Part shown: piece after piece, positions 16,749 to 26,304 of the stretch
How positions within the stretch are numbered: the first letter of the stretch is position 1
Layout of the letters: every line of letters starts with the position of its first letter
Made by a program: the position numbers and the translations under genes
Notes under the pieces: generated by a model
The model's database searches: none
Told to the model about the DNA's origin: nothing
What the model saw: only the letters and a program-made list of their open reading frames with translations
Source: an uncultured Fibrobacter sp.
Lineage (GTDB): Bacteria; Fibrobacterota; Fibrobacteria; Fibrobacterales; Fibrobacteraceae
Length of the DNA: 64,000 bases
Direction: 5' to 3'
Assembly: GCA_946413655.1 (NCBI GenBank)
Contig: CAMKLO010000014.1
Coordinates: 1-64,000 of the forward strand

Positions 16749-17297
16749 TTGCTGAAATTTGCAGTAGTCGATTTAGAAACGACGGGTGGTCATAAAGATT
16801 TAAACCGGATTATGGAGGTTGGAATCGTCTTGATGGATGGTTCCGATATTGTCGATACATACCATGCGCTTGTCGATCCGGGGCATCCGATTACGCCGTT
16901 TGTCCGTGAATTGACGGGAATTAGCGATGAGATGGTTCAGGGGCAACCGCAGTTTGCATCGATTGCGGAACATGTGGCGGAACTTATGGATGACCGCATT
17001 TTTGTTGCGCACAACGTGCAGTTCGATTGCAAGTTCATGACAACAGAATTGAAACGCTGTTGTATCAAGTTCAATCCGCCAAGGCTTTGTACGGTCAAGC
17101 TTTCGAGGCGCGTTTTCCCGGGACAGCCGAGCTACAGTTTGCATAAACTCACGGAGTCTCTGGGGCTGCCGGACTTCAATCACCATCGGGCGCTGGACGA
17201 TACGATGGCCGCCGCCGAAATTTTGAAGCTTGCTCTTGCAAAAGTGGGCGAGGAAGGCGTCCTGAAATACGTGGTGAACCAAAAGAAAAATAAGTGA
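16749..17297 (+). CDS. DnaQ-like 3'-5' exonuclease (DEDDh)
   Basis: A 182-residue single-domain exonuclease. ExoI is VDLETTG (residues 7-13), ExoII is HNVQFDCKF near 97-105 and ExoIII is HHRALDDT near 141-148, giving the D-E-D-D-H set that binds two metals. It has the size and layout of the DNA polymerase III epsilon exonuclease domain without the polymerase-binding tail, so it could be a proofreading subunit or a stand-alone DNase/RNase. The start is TTG with no strong ribosome-binding site and is uncertain. It is the second gene of a pair with the secreted protein upstream and converges on the GH3 gene. Confidence 0.85.
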   Translation: MLKFAVVDLETTGGHKDLNRIMEVGIVLMDGSDIVDTYHALVDPGHPITPFVRELTGISDEMVQGQPQFASIAEHVAELMDDRIFVAHNVQFDCKFMTTELKRCCIKFNPPRLCTVKLSRRVFPGQPSYSLHKLTESLGLPDFNHHRALDDTMAAAEILKLALAKVGEEGVLKYVVNQKKNK

Positions 17298-17311
17298 CGC
17301 GCACCAACTTC

Positions 17312-18598
17312 CTACTTCAACAATCCGGCTTTATACTTTAGTTTCAAGATGCGGGCGGCGGATTCTTCGATGCGGCGCTTGTACTTGGAACTCTTTTCGC
17401 TGAGTTCCATCATGATGTCGAGCATGTCCTTGGCTTTGGACGTATAAGAAATCATGAGGATGTCGTTGCCGGCATCGATAATCGCGGTGATGAGTCGCTT
17501 GAAATCCTTGTCGGGGTAGCTTTTGCGCGGGGGAATATGGTCCTTGCCGCTGGCCCAGGCGCGTAACGATGTTCCCCAAAGGTCGTCTGTCAGCACGACC
17601 ATGTCCGGCGTCTTTTCGCGGGCGATTTTGACGATGTTCTTGTCGAATACGGCGGGGCGGCTCGAAATGCGCAAGAAGCGGACGCTTGACATCATGGTAA
17701 CGGGAATGTCGTTGGCAAGCGTCCTGAAAAAGAGGATGTTCTTCTGTATTTTTTCGAGGGGTGAGGCACTGATGGCGATTTGCAAGTCGCTGTTTGTCCA
17801 GGAGTCGTATCCGGGGAAGTGCTTGGAAACGCAGATGATTCCACTTTCGCGCATGCCTTGGACAAAGGAGCGGACTTTGTATGCGTTGGTCGTGTCGTAT
17901 CCCCAAGAGCGTCTGCTTTCTTCCATGAACGAGTTTGTATTGCGGTGGTCCTTAGACGGGTCGAGGACTGGCGCCAAGTTCATGTTGATTTTGATTTCTT
18001 TGAGTGCACGCCCGATTTTATTCGATAACGAATGAATTTTGGCGGTATCCATGATTCGCATTTCGCGGGCGCTAGGCAGGCTGTTCCATTGGGTGGAATG
18101 CGAACGCAAACGGTTGACGATTCCGCCTTCTTGGTCTGTGGCGACAAAAAGCGGAATTCGGAGGCTGTCGTTGATTTCGGATAATTTTTTCTGGTAGCTT
18201 TCTGTATTGCTAAGGTGCTTGCCCGTGATGAGGACTCCGCCTATTTCGTTCTCGATGACGAACTGCGATGTCGTGAGGAACACCATAATCATTTGCGCGG
18301 CTTTTTGGCGCAAGTTCATGGAATCCCATAGCGGCATGAGTTTGTCGGGCAGGTTGTACGGATTCGGTTTGCTTTTTGCTTGGGCGGCAGAACTATTTGC
18401 GAGAGTTGTCGAAGATGAACTCGTGGCAGAAAGAGCGGTTGCCGTATCGCTTAAGGGGCTGATTTGTGGCTTAGACTTTAGCAGTAAGGATTCCGTTAAT
18501 GAATTTATCGGGGTAAATCGCCTTTCGTACAAGTCTTCGGCAATAGCTGCCGAAAACGCCCCGAAAATTGCAATGATAAACAGAATCTTTATGCGCAT
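17312..18598 (-). CDS. GH3-family beta-N-acetylhexosaminidase-like protein
   Basis: A 428-residue secreted or periplasmic protein with signal peptide MRIKILFIIAIFGAFSAAIA. After a Ser/Thr-rich linker (about 45-75), the GH3 TIM barrel shows ATDQEGG, LAPVLDP, KHFPGYDSW and the nucleophile region VVLTDDLWG. NagZ-type enzymes cut GlcNAc from peptidoglycan fragments using an Asp-His dyad in the loop after KHFPG. Here that loop reads TNSDLQ and the His is absent. Either catalysis is altered or the protein is inactive. It is downstream of topB on the same strand, 55 bases apart, across a repeat-like tract. Confidence 0.8.
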   Translation of the reverse strand: MRIKILFIIAIFGAFSAAIAEDLYERRFTPINSLTESLLLKSKPQISPLSDTATALSATSSSSTTLANSSAAQAKSKPNPYNLPDKLMPLWDSMNLRQKAAQMIMVFLTTSQFVIENEIGGVLITGKHLSNTESYQKKLSEINDSLRIPLFVATDQEGGIVNRLRSHSTQWNSLPSAREMRIMDTAKIHSLSNKIGRALKEIKINMNLAPVLDPSKDHRNTNSFMEESRRSWGYDTTNAYKVRSFVQGMRESGIICVSKHFPGYDSWTNSDLQIAISASPLEKIQKNILFFRTLANDIPVTMMSSVRFLRISSRPAVFDKNIVKIAREKTPDMVVLTDDLWGTSLRAWASGKDHIPPRKSYPDKDFKRLITAIIDAGNDILMISYTSKAKDMLDIMMELSEKSSKYKRRIEESAARILKLKYKAGLLK

Positions 18599-18629
18599 GT
18601 ATTGCGCGCCCTCCAGGATGACGCAGTCC

Positions 18630-18660
18630 TTCCTACCGCCTACTGTCTACTTCCTACTTC
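18630..18660. repeat. TTCCTACCGCCTACTTCC microrepeat
   Basis: Short tract made of TTCCTAC and CGCCTAC words. Near-identical tracts occur at 25699-25726 and, reversed, at 30970-30999, always in gaps between genes. Confidence 0.5.
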
Positions 18661-21170
18661 TTTATAAATCGTCTTGGCTTGAACTCGCGCGGCGGGAACT
18701 CGAACTTGAGTTTTCCCTTGACAAGCGTCAGGTACGCGTCGAATAGGCGGTGCGTCTTGTTACTGCGGAAACCCTTAATCAGCGAAGTCTTTTGCCCGTC
18801 GAGCAGTTTCTTGATTTCGTCGAGGGGGATTTCCTTGCCAAGGAGAATCTTCGGGAGCGTGATACCGCTCGGTTCCTTCTTGACGAAGCTGTCGGAGACG
18901 TAACCGGTGAGCGTTTCATAGACATCGGAACCATCGACCGGCGACTTGCCGATAACTTCACCGAGTTCGATTTCTTCGGGCTTTTCGTCAAAGACGAATT
19001 CAATCTTGTTTTCGTCGTTGATGGTGAGCACGGCGGAAAATTCCGCGCCCTTCTTGCTGCGGAACCCGGTCAAGGGGCCAATCTTTCGCTTGGTCAAGAG
19101 TTCCACGATTTCGGCTTCGGACAAGTGCTTGCCGCCGATAATCTTCCTGATGACGATACCGTCTTCGGTGGTGTAGCGGCTCACGGTCTCGAATACCTTC
19201 TTGCCGTTCACCGGGCTGAAACTTGCTTCGTCCGTCGTATCGACTTCCTTGAATCCCTTGATGTTTTTCACCATGGTTTTCGTCATTTCGACGATGCCGT
19301 TCATGAACGCTTCGCGGGATTCCTTGCCCTTGCTGATGAGGTCCATCTTGTATTCCCATTCGCCGGTGAGTTCCGGGCTGGTGAGGGCTTCGCAGTTCAT
19401 GGCGGAGAGGACCTTGATGAGGTCGAACGCCTTTGCGGTCGGGATCATTTCCTTGCCGTCGCGGACAACATACTTGTCGCTCACGAGTTTTTCGATGATG
19501 GCGGCTCGCGTGGCCGGCGTCCCGAGACCGCGTTCCTTCATGGCGTCGCGGATTTCATCGTCTTCGACGAGCTTGCCTGCACTTTCCATCATCGAAAGTA
19601 GCGTGCTTTCGGTGTAGTGGGCAGGCGGCTTGGTAAAGTCTTCGTTTGCTTCAAGTGCGGTCGTCTTGGCCGAGTTGCCGTCTAGCTGCGGAATGTCCGA
19701 ATCTTCGTCGGATTCCTTGCCGTAAATCGCCTTGAAACCCGGATCGACGAGAATCTTGCCTTCGGTGATGAACGTCTCTTTTTCGACTGTCGTGATGCGG
19801 GTCGTGTTGAGGTACTGCGCCGGCGGGAAGAACACCGCGATAAAGCGCTGGCAAATCATCGTGTAGATTTTTTCTTCGGCTTCGGAGAGTCCCTTCGGCA
19901 CGACGCCTGTGGGGATGATGGCGAAGTGGTCCGAAATCTTCGAGTTGTCGAAAACTTTCGGCGTGCGCTTGACGTAATTCTTTTCGAGCGCTTCTTGGGC
20001 AAACTTGGCGAGCGGGCCTTCTATCTTGCCTAAAGTCGCTTTGACCGGTGCGACGTAGTCTTCGGGCAGGCAGCGGCTGTCGGTACGCGGATACGTGGTT
20101 GCCTTGTAGTGTTCGTAGAGGCTCTGCGCGATGGAAAGTGTCGTCTTGGCGCTAAACCCGAAGCGGTTGTTCGCTTCGCGCTGGAGCGTGGTGAGGTCGT
20201 AGAGCTGTCCGCACTTTTGCTGGCTCGGAGCGGTGGTTTCTTCGATGGTGCCTTTCTTGCCCTTGCATTTGGCGAGAATTTCCTGAACGCGGGATTCATC
20301 GAAAATCTGCTTGATGCGGTCCTTGTTCTCGGTCTCGAACCACTTGCCTTGGTAAATCGCGCTGTTGTTCTTGAACGAGGCCTCGATGGTCCAGTACTTT
20401 TTCGGTACAAAGCGGTTGCGTTCTTCTTCGCGCTTCACGATAATGGCAAGCGTCGGGGTCTGCACGCGCCCGCACGGCGTAATCTGGAACCCGCCCATGG
20501 AACTGTTGTAGGCAGTGAGTCCGCGGCTTCCGTTCATGCCCACGAGCCAGTCGGCTTCGCTGCGGCAGAGGGCTGCGTTACGCAGGTTCACCATGTCTTC
20601 TTCGGTGCGGAGGTGCTCGAACGCATCCTTGATGGCGGCAGGTGTCATGCTCTGCATCCAAAGTCTCTTGAAGGTCTTGCCCTTGAAGTTCCCCTTGAGA
20701 ACGTAATCTACGATGTAATAGAATATCAGTTCACCTTCGCGGCCCGCATCGCACGCATTTATAATCGTCGTTACGTCCTTGCGCTTGATGAGCTTGCCCA
20801 AAGCGGAGAGGTGGCCTCTGGTGGTGGGGAGGGCTACAAGCGGGAACTTTGCGGGGAGCATGGGGAGCGTCTTCATGTCCCATGCCTTGTACTTTTCGTC
20901 AATGTCTTTTGGGTCGGCAATGCCTACGAGGTGGCCGATCGCATGGCTTACGATGGTCGTGTCGCTTTCGTAATAGGCGGTTTCTTTCTTGAACGATTTT
21001 GCACCGAGAACCTTGACTAAGTCTGCTGCTACGCTTGGCTTTTCTGCGATGATGAGGGTCTTGCCCTCGACTGCCGCTTTAGCCGTCTTTGTTGCTTTTG
21101 CGGCGGTTTTTGTTGCTGTGGTTTTAGTCGCCTTAGTTGTTGTTTTAGTCGTTGCCATTTTTATTTCCAC
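18654..21170 (-). CDS. topB: DNA topoisomerase III
   Basis: An 838-residue type IA topoisomerase. The Toprim domain starts at LIIAEKPSVAADL and carries NACDAGREGELIFYY. The active-site Tyr lies in TTYPRTDSR near residue 360. Two C-terminal repeats (SPVNGKKVFET and SPVDGSDVYET, each followed by a GFRS strand) take the place of zinc ribbons. The first 35 residues are an unusual Lys/Thr/Ala-rich extension (TTKTTTKATKTTATKTAAK), basic enough to bind DNA. The enzyme decatenates and relaxes negatively supercoiled DNA. The GT2 stop overlaps the first codons. If translation begins at the second Met (21158) the genes are two bases apart, suggesting coupling. Confidence 0.93.
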   Translation of the reverse strand: MEIKMATTKTTTKATKTTATKTAAKATKTAKAAVEGKTLIIAEKPSVAADLVKVLGAKSFKKETAYYESDTTIVSHAIGHLVGIADPKDIDEKYKAWDMKTLPMLPAKFPLVALPTTRGHLSALGKLIKRKDVTTIINACDAGREGELIFYYIVDYVLKGNFKGKTFKRLWMQSMTPAAIKDAFEHLRTEEDMVNLRNAALCRSEADWLVGMNGSRGLTAYNSSMGGFQITPCGRVQTPTLAIIVKREEERNRFVPKKYWTIEASFKNNSAIYQGKWFETENKDRIKQIFDESRVQEILAKCKGKKGTIEETTAPSQQKCGQLYDLTTLQREANNRFGFSAKTTLSIAQSLYEHYKATTYPRTDSRCLPEDYVAPVKATLGKIEGPLAKFAQEALEKNYVKRTPKVFDNSKISDHFAIIPTGVVPKGLSEAEEKIYTMICQRFIAVFFPPAQYLNTTRITTVEKETFITEGKILVDPGFKAIYGKESDEDSDIPQLDGNSAKTTALEANEDFTKPPAHYTESTLLSMMESAGKLVEDDEIRDAMKERGLGTPATRAAIIEKLVSDKYVVRDGKEMIPTAKAFDLIKVLSAMNCEALTSPELTGEWEYKMDLISKGKESREAFMNGIVEMTKTMVKNIKGFKEVDTTDEASFSPVNGKKVFETVSRYTTEDGIVIRKIIGGKHLSEAEIVELLTKRKIGPLTGFRSKKGAEFSAVLTINDENKIEFVFDEKPEEIELGEVIGKSPVDGSDVYETLTGYVSDSFVKKEPSGITLPKILLGKEIPLDEIKKLLDGQKTSLIKGFRSNKTHRLFDAYLTLVKGKLKFEFPPREFKPRRFIKK

Positions 21171-22291
21171 TTGAAACGTCCGAACAGTCCGAACAGAACG
21201 GCCAGCACGGTAAAGGGGGCATGGATGAACTCAACCGGGATGCACCACTTGAGGAGGTGTTCCTGCTTGAATATTTTGAGCCCGCGAATAATGAGTACCA
21301 TGTCGCCTACGCTCTTGCACAAGAACGCAATCAAGGTGGCGACGAAAATTTTAAAGTTGAAAATCGAGAACACTGCGGTCACGCAGAGCATCACGAGGAA
21401 CAGGAATACCATCGAGAGCACAAAGACGATTTTCGGGGTGTAGTAGATGGTCTTTGACGCCCAGCGCTTGCGCTGTTCCCAGAGTTCCTTGAGCGTTTCC
21501 TTGCCGTTTGTCGTGACGAACGTGGAAGGCGTGATGCAGTAGCGCATGGCCCAAGGGCGGTCGCTTGCGAGTTTTTGCATCAGGAGGTCGTCGTCGCCGC
21601 TCTGGATTTTGATGACTCCCGTAAAGCCGTTCACGCTCATGAAGAAGCTCTTGCGGTAGGCGAGGTTGTTGCCCGTACTCGTGAGCGGCAGGTGCATGGC
21701 TAGCCCTGCCGTGCCTGCAATGCGGTAAATTAGCGTCTCGACCGCCTGCATGCAGATGATGAACGGCGAACTCTTGTCGGTCGGGATGTAGGAGTGCCCG
21801 GCGACGAGTTCGATTCCCGGTTCGAATTCCTTGACGAGACCTTTGACCCACGACTGCTGCACGATGCAGTCTGCGTCCGTGAGACAGAGGATTTCCCCGT
21901 TGCAAGCGTCGATGAGCTTCGATAGAGCCTGCTTTTTGGGGCTCACGCCCTCGGGAATGGAATCGATGGTAAGTACATGGAGTCGGTCGAATTTCGCCTC
22001 GTATTCGGCGAGAATCTTCGGGGTGTCGTCCGTAGAACGGTCATCGGCTATCCAGACTTCCCATTCTCCTGCGTAATCCTGCGCCAAAACCGATTCGAGC
22101 GTCTCGCGGAGCCCTTCGGCTTCGTTTCGGGCCGCAATCAAGATGCTCACCTTCGGGAGCGGTTCTGAATCGGCGTAGCCTTCGCGAACCTTTCCGAGCG
22201 CACGGTAGAACCGGACTTCCAACCCGAGGTAGAAGAGTCCGAGGAGCGCCAAAAGCCCTATGACCACGTATGTCAAAATCGACAAAATCAT
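21161..22291 (-). CDS. Family 2 glycosyltransferase, membrane-bound
   Basis: A 376-residue protein when started at MILSILTYVV. The 85 codons upstream run through AT-rich non-coding-like DNA and are left out. There is one N-terminal membrane helix, then a GT2 domain with ILIAARNEAEGL, DDRSTDDTP, LTDADC (DxD metal site), SGDDD and QRKRW. Two to three membrane helices lie at the C-terminus. This is the layout of processive or lipid-linked GT2 enzymes of envelope polysaccharide synthesis; donor and acceptor are unknown. It is the first gene of a GT2-topB-GH3 group. Confidence 0.88.
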   Translation of the reverse strand: MILSILTYVVIGLLALLGLFYLGLEVRFYRALGKVREGYADSEPLPKVSILIAARNEAEGLRETLESVLAQDYAGEWEVWIADDRSTDDTPKILAEYEAKFDRLHVLTIDSIPEGVSPKKQALSKLIDACNGEILCLTDADCIVQQSWVKGLVKEFEPGIELVAGHSYIPTDKSSPFIICMQAVETLIYRIAGTAGLAMHLPLTSTGNNLAYRKSFFMSVNGFTGVIKIQSGDDDLLMQKLASDRPWAMRYCITPSTFVTTNGKETLKELWEQRKRWASKTIYYTPKIVFVLSMVFLFLVMLCVTAVFSIFNFKIFVATLIAFLCKSVGDMVLIIRGLKIFKQEHLLKWCIPVEFIHAPFTVLAVLFGLFGRFKWK

Positions 22292-22693
22292 TTTTCTTCG
22301 GCAAAATGTAATAAGGTTTTTTTGAATGTTTAAAATACAGCTACGGAATGACGGGGCATTTTTGAGGATATAATATAATAGTAAGGAGTAAGGTGCTGAA
22401 CAGACGTGTAGTATGCGGTTTTTTACAAAATTTTTCCGGACAAGGAACACCAAAAAAGCGTGCAAAATGAGCGTCGCAGAAAAATGCTTGCATTTTTCTA
22501 TGACCGAATGCAGCTCTGTGTGGCTCGGAACTTTAGTTCCGTTCACGGTTTATATTGATGAAATAGTCACCGATGTAACTTGCACATTCATAGAAATTTT
22601 AATTTCGTTATGAATGTAGCTGGGTACTGCGGACGCCGTAGGCGTCAAAAGCGTGTTAAGGATATAGAGACTCTTCAAAAAAAGGAAATTTCT
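22292..22693. other. Intergenic region between divergent genes, with hairpins
   Basis: This 400-base AT-rich gap holds no convincing gene. It contains GGAAC-ttta-GTTCC next to GGCTCGG (near 22522-22540) and GGACGCC-gta-GGCGTC (22633-22649). Both resemble pieces of the two-hairpin element but without its full set of constant blocks. AAGGAAA at the right end is the ribosome-binding site of the Rpn remnant. Confidence 0.4.
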
Positions 22694-23349
22694 ATGTCTG
22701 AAAATAATACTACAACAAGTCGAATGAATTTCTCTCCATGTCCGATGAACAAAAGAAAGTTCATTATTACGAAGTCCCAGAAACAGTATCCATTTGGCTC
22801 TGCGGTTTTTCGATTCTCAAACCGAGGAATACTTACAAGGATACCTGGATGCTTTACAGTAAATACGACGTAAATCAGCGTGATAAAAACGCAGTTGAAC
22901 CCCTTCCGCTGTTCTCGAAAAATAAATATATTGTAGTAGATCTTATCAAGTTTGCGAAGCTCCACAAGGGCGTGAACAGCCATGAGGACTTTTGGCTTCA
23001 GCTCTTGTGTGAAGGCCCGCTCAGCGTGCCCGAGACGGAAAATCCGCTTTTTTTGAACGCTCTGGACCGTTTGCGCGTGAGCAATGCGAAACCGGAACTC
23101 TTGAAATCCATGGAGGAATACATGTTCGACGAAAAGCACGTATATGAAGCCATCATGGCGGAAACCTACCTCAAGGGTGAAGCAAAAGGTCGAGCCGATG
23201 GCATTGAACAAGGCTTTGAACAAGGTGTCCAGCAGGAACGCGAGAAGAACGAAACCGAAAATGCCGCCCGCGATAAGAAAATCGCGGAATACCTGCGTTC
23301 AATAGGCGTTTCTGCAGAAGGTGTGGCAACGGCTCTTTCCATCAAATAA
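22694..23349 (+). pseudogene. Rpn-type PD-(D/E)XK nuclease gene, catalytic core deleted
   Basis: The intact paralogue at 44351-45379 begins MSENSG and has SDEERAKREIHRYEIPPTYT about 150 residues later. Here the proper start (ATG 22694, preceded by AAGGAAA) gives MSENNTTTSRMNFS. After 14 codons the sequence jumps to the equivalent of the later segment in another frame: ATG 22738, SDEQKKVHYYEVPETVS. About 400 bp carrying the D...ExQ nuclease residues are therefore missing and the junction is frameshifted. The downstream 203-codon frame stays open to a KGEAKGRADGIEQG-type helical C-terminus, so a C-terminal fragment could still be made from 22738, although no ribosome-binding site precedes it. 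Rpn proteins act in recombination and are often mobile. Confidence 0.75.
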
Positions 23350-23434
23350 GGTCATAAACTCCTCGCTCTGTTTCCCTGGCCTAAGGTTGGTGAGCCTGCT
23401 GAAAGTAGTTATTTTTGAGTCTTAGAGAGTTGCT

Positions 23435-25633
23435 ATGAGCAAAACGAAAATAGTGGGCATTGTTTTGGCCGTCCTTGCTATCGGGGCGATTGCCGTATGG
23501 TGGATAATGTCCGACAACGCAAAGGATGAAAAGGTCCAGCAAGAAATTGACGCCGTCGTGAAGGTGCTTGACGAAGCGTCGGGCGATACAGGCGTGGGTG
23601 CAGTCCCCGGTTCAGAAGCAACACTCGAACTTGCCGGCTCTGGAACGGCTAGCGAACTTGGAGCGGTTTCTGAACAGCGAGAAAATTCGGTCGCGTCGGC
23701 GGATTCCATTGATTTGTCGAAGTACGATTTGGAAAAGACGATTAGGTTGTTCCATATTCTGGACGCGGGCTATGAAAAAAGCCATAACATTCAGGAATAC
23801 CTCCAGTTTTTAGCCGTGCAAGATTATCGCGGCATCCCTCCCGAAGTCATCCGTGCGAAGAAAAAGCTGATTCCATATTATAAGACTTTGCGCCGTGCCG
23901 AAGAGGACTTGAACGATGCCGAAAAGCGCAATCTCTGGGATGCTGTGGCCGGGAACGAAACCCTGCTTTCTGTGAATTCGCCTATTGCAGAAGGAATTCG
24001 GGCGGCATTTTCTGGCGGCCTGGATGTCATTGCCGTTTCGAACTTGGTGACAAAGGGTGTTTTGGTGGGCACGGATTTTTTCAAGAACCTGCAGAAGAAC
24101 GAAAAAATCGAGAAAGAAGCGCGCCTAGCTCTCGAAAAACATCAAGATGCTTACCTCGCGTATCTGGAAGAATACATCAGGCTTTACGTGAGCTACATGG
24201 CCAAGTGGAACCGCCTTTGCCTCATGAGGGACAAGGCTTATATCTCGATAAGCAATGGCGATATCGATGGGGCGCTTGTCGTGTTGTCGCAAGTGCTTTC
24301 GGAATACCCTCACGACCGGGAGTCTATTTTGCTGAAGTCGTTCTGCCTTGTGCGGCGTGCCCAACTGGGCGAGGTGAACTCGGAACTTCAGGGCGGGCTT
24401 GAAGAAGCGAAACAGTTGCTCGGAAATTTTGTTCGTGATTATCCCGAAAAGTCGGCGCCTGCACTTGTGCTTTTGGGCGCCTGCCACATGCTGCTTGGCG
24501 ACGAGACGCAAGCGAAGAACATGTTTGACCAGTCTTCGGTCGAGTACCCGCGGGGTTCCGAGGAACTTTTGGACATGTACAATTCGTACAATTACAGGAA
24601 CTACCTGATGAAATCAGTGGAAGGCCATTTTGTACAGACGATGTACAAGTCGATGATGGAAGGGTTTGGATTTTTCTCGCCCAATTTCCAGAAGGCTATC
24701 ATCGCCTACAAGAAAGGCGATTTCGCGAAGGCCAAAGAAGAAATTTTCCGCCACTTTTTCCGCCGCGGGAACCAGAATGTCTATGATTACCTGATTGCGG
24801 ACATGAAGTATGTGGAACGGTACATGCCGACGCTCTTGAACATGATTTTCGAGGAACATTCTTTCCTGGACTTGCAAGCGTACAACCCGACGCTTTCTTT
24901 TTCGGACAAGTTAGCCGTGAAGGTCGAAAACCGCTCGGACCGTAAACTTTCGAACGTGCGCCTGTTCCTGTGCCTGCACCTGACCGATATGTACAAGGAC
25001 GAGTACCAGGTGAAAAAGATGGAGACTACCGTCAACAACATCGAGCCGCATTCCGTCGCCGATTTTGGAAAGTTGCAGCTGGACTATGAAATTTACGGCA
25101 AGAAGAAGAACAGCGTTTCGGATATCGTTTCGGTAAGGGCCGTCATCATGACGGATAGCCTTATAATTTGGGTCGATGAGGATAAGGTCAAGCGGACGAA
25201 TATTCTGGACAAGATTGGCTCGCGCATGAACCGCAAGAGTTTCGAGAATAAGGATTTCTTCTACATGGACAAAAACTGGAACGGAAAGCGATTTGCGGAT
25301 TTCGTACGTTCGGCGACTTCTGCCGAAATGAAGGACAGGAAGGGCCTTCTGGGTTCCGTGATGGGCTCGAAGAACATGGCGTTCCATTTCCCGCGCATTT
25401 TGGACGGACTGAATCCGTATTTTTCGTTTGGACTGTTGAACAACAAGGATGCCGTCATGCCCGTTTCGGTCGTTTTGAACGGGGACCATATCGATGTCGA
25501 ATTCGAAAAGCAGACCGCCTGGACGAACACCGTAAAGTCGTTGTACATCAGCAGCGCAGAAGGAATATTCTACATGGACGTCTCGTTTGACGCAAACGGC
25601 GACATAAAAGCTATTTCCGAAGTGAAATTTTGA
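23435..25633 (+). CDS. Membrane-anchored protein with TPR-like helices
   Basis: A 732-residue protein I do not recognise as a named family. Residues 5-25 are one membrane helix (IVGIVLAVLAIGAIAVWWI), followed by an acidic, Gly/Ser-rich linker to about 90. The middle (about 270-440) has tandem helical pairs of TPR type, for example GDIDGALVVLSQVLSEYP and LLGDETQAKNMFDQSSVEYP. The last 240 residues look like a beta-rich periplasmic domain (NPTLSFSDKLAVKVENRS). Such proteins usually scaffold envelope complexes. It is monocistronic, flanked by repeats, with a weak AGAGAG ribosome-binding site. Confidence 0.55.
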   Translation: MSKTKIVGIVLAVLAIGAIAVWWIMSDNAKDEKVQQEIDAVVKVLDEASGDTGVGAVPGSEATLELAGSGTASELGAVSEQRENSVASADSIDLSKYDLEKTIRLFHILDAGYEKSHNIQEYLQFLAVQDYRGIPPEVIRAKKKLIPYYKTLRRAEEDLNDAEKRNLWDAVAGNETLLSVNSPIAEGIRAAFSGGLDVIAVSNLVTKGVLVGTDFFKNLQKNEKIEKEARLALEKHQDAYLAYLEEYIRLYVSYMAKWNRLCLMRDKAYISISNGDIDGALVVLSQVLSEYPHDRESILLKSFCLVRRAQLGEVNSELQGGLEEAKQLLGNFVRDYPEKSAPALVLLGACHMLLGDETQAKNMFDQSSVEYPRGSEELLDMYNSYNYRNYLMKSVEGHFVQTMYKSMMEGFGFFSPNFQKAIIAYKKGDFAKAKEEIFRHFFRRGNQNVYDYLIADMKYVERYMPTLLNMIFEEHSFLDLQAYNPTLSFSDKLAVKVENRSDRKLSNVRLFLCLHLTDMYKDEYQVKKMETTVNNIEPHSVADFGKLQLDYEIYGKKKNSVSDIVSVRAVIMTDSLIIWVDEDKVKRTNILDKIGSRMNRKSFENKDFFYMDKNWNGKRFADFVRSATSAEMKDRKGLLGSVMGSKNMAFHFPRILDGLNPYFSFGLLNNKDAVMPVSVVLNGDHIDVEFEKQTAWTNTVKSLYISSAEGIFYMDVSFDANGDIKAISEVKF

Positions 25634-25774
25634 ACATTAAACACTACCGTCAAAAAATCGCTGGATCCTTCACGACTAATGCCGTTCAGGATGACACCTT
25701 CCTACTTCCTACCGCCTACTTCCTACTAATCCCCACTTGACCCCTTTTTCTCGTTTTACTACATTTGAGCCGCT
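25634..25774. repeat. Intergenic repeats before yceD
   Basis: Contains a reversed GTCATCCTGAA...GGATCCAG hairpin-type repeat (about 25661-25696) and the TTCCTACTTCCTACCGCC tract (25699-25726). Confidence 0.5.
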
Positions 25775-26302
25775 TTGAGAATAGATATCGCACAAAAACT
25801 TACTGAATCCGAAGACCAACGAGTGGTCTGGTCCCATGCCGACGCTCCCGAAATCTTCGACGAACTGCACCTCAAGGGCGATCTGGTAGCCGAGGTGCTG
25901 GTTAGCCCCGAAGGCAACGGCAAGTGCCTTGTGACCGGTACTATCTCTGGAGTGCAAACACTCACTTGTGTCCGCAGCCTGGATCTTTTTGACCGTCCGT
26001 TCGAAACCGAGATCGTTGTCGAGGTGGAACGCGGAGCATGCGCTGCACAGGAACTTCACGACGACGACGATGACGTTTTCGCCTACACGATTCCGCAGAC
26101 ACAGGACTTCGTTGATGTTTCCGAGTGCGTCCGACAGTTGGTGACCCTACAGGAACCCATTGCACCCGTGAAAAATCCTGACGAAGATTTTATCTTTGTA
26201 ACAAACAATCAAACCGGCGATGGTGCCGAGGCCGAAAAGCCGCTGGACCCCCGCTGGGAGAAACTCAAAGCTCTTAAGAGCAAAATGGAAAACAGGAGTT
26301 AA
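25775..26302 (+). CDS. YceD/DUF177 family protein
   Basis: A 175-residue protein. Position directly before rpmF and the strand pattern ([28 protein letters not shown]) identify the DUF177 family, called YceD in E. coli, where it is linked to 23S rRNA accumulation. The conserved single Cys before R-x-L is present (CVRSL). The acidic stretch [10 protein letters not shown] and the late ERW-like helix ([14 protein letters not shown]) are usual for the family. The start is TTG with no clear ribosome-binding site and could be a few codons off. Two bases separate its stop from the rpmF start. Confidence 0.85.
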   Translation: MRIDIAQKLTESEDQRVVWSHADAPEIFDELHLKGDLVAEVLVSPEGNGKCLVTGTISGVQTLTCVRSLDLFDRPFETEIVVEVERGACAAQELHDDDDDVFAYTIPQTQDFVDVSECVRQLVTLQEPIAPVKNPDEDFIFVTNNQTGDGAEAEKPLDPRWEKLKALKSKMENRS

Positions 26303-26304
26303 AA

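Noticed and set aside
22291..22546. 85-codon upstream extension of the GT2 gene
   Set aside because: The extension crosses AT-rich intergenic-type DNA; the family start and membrane helix begin at 22291.
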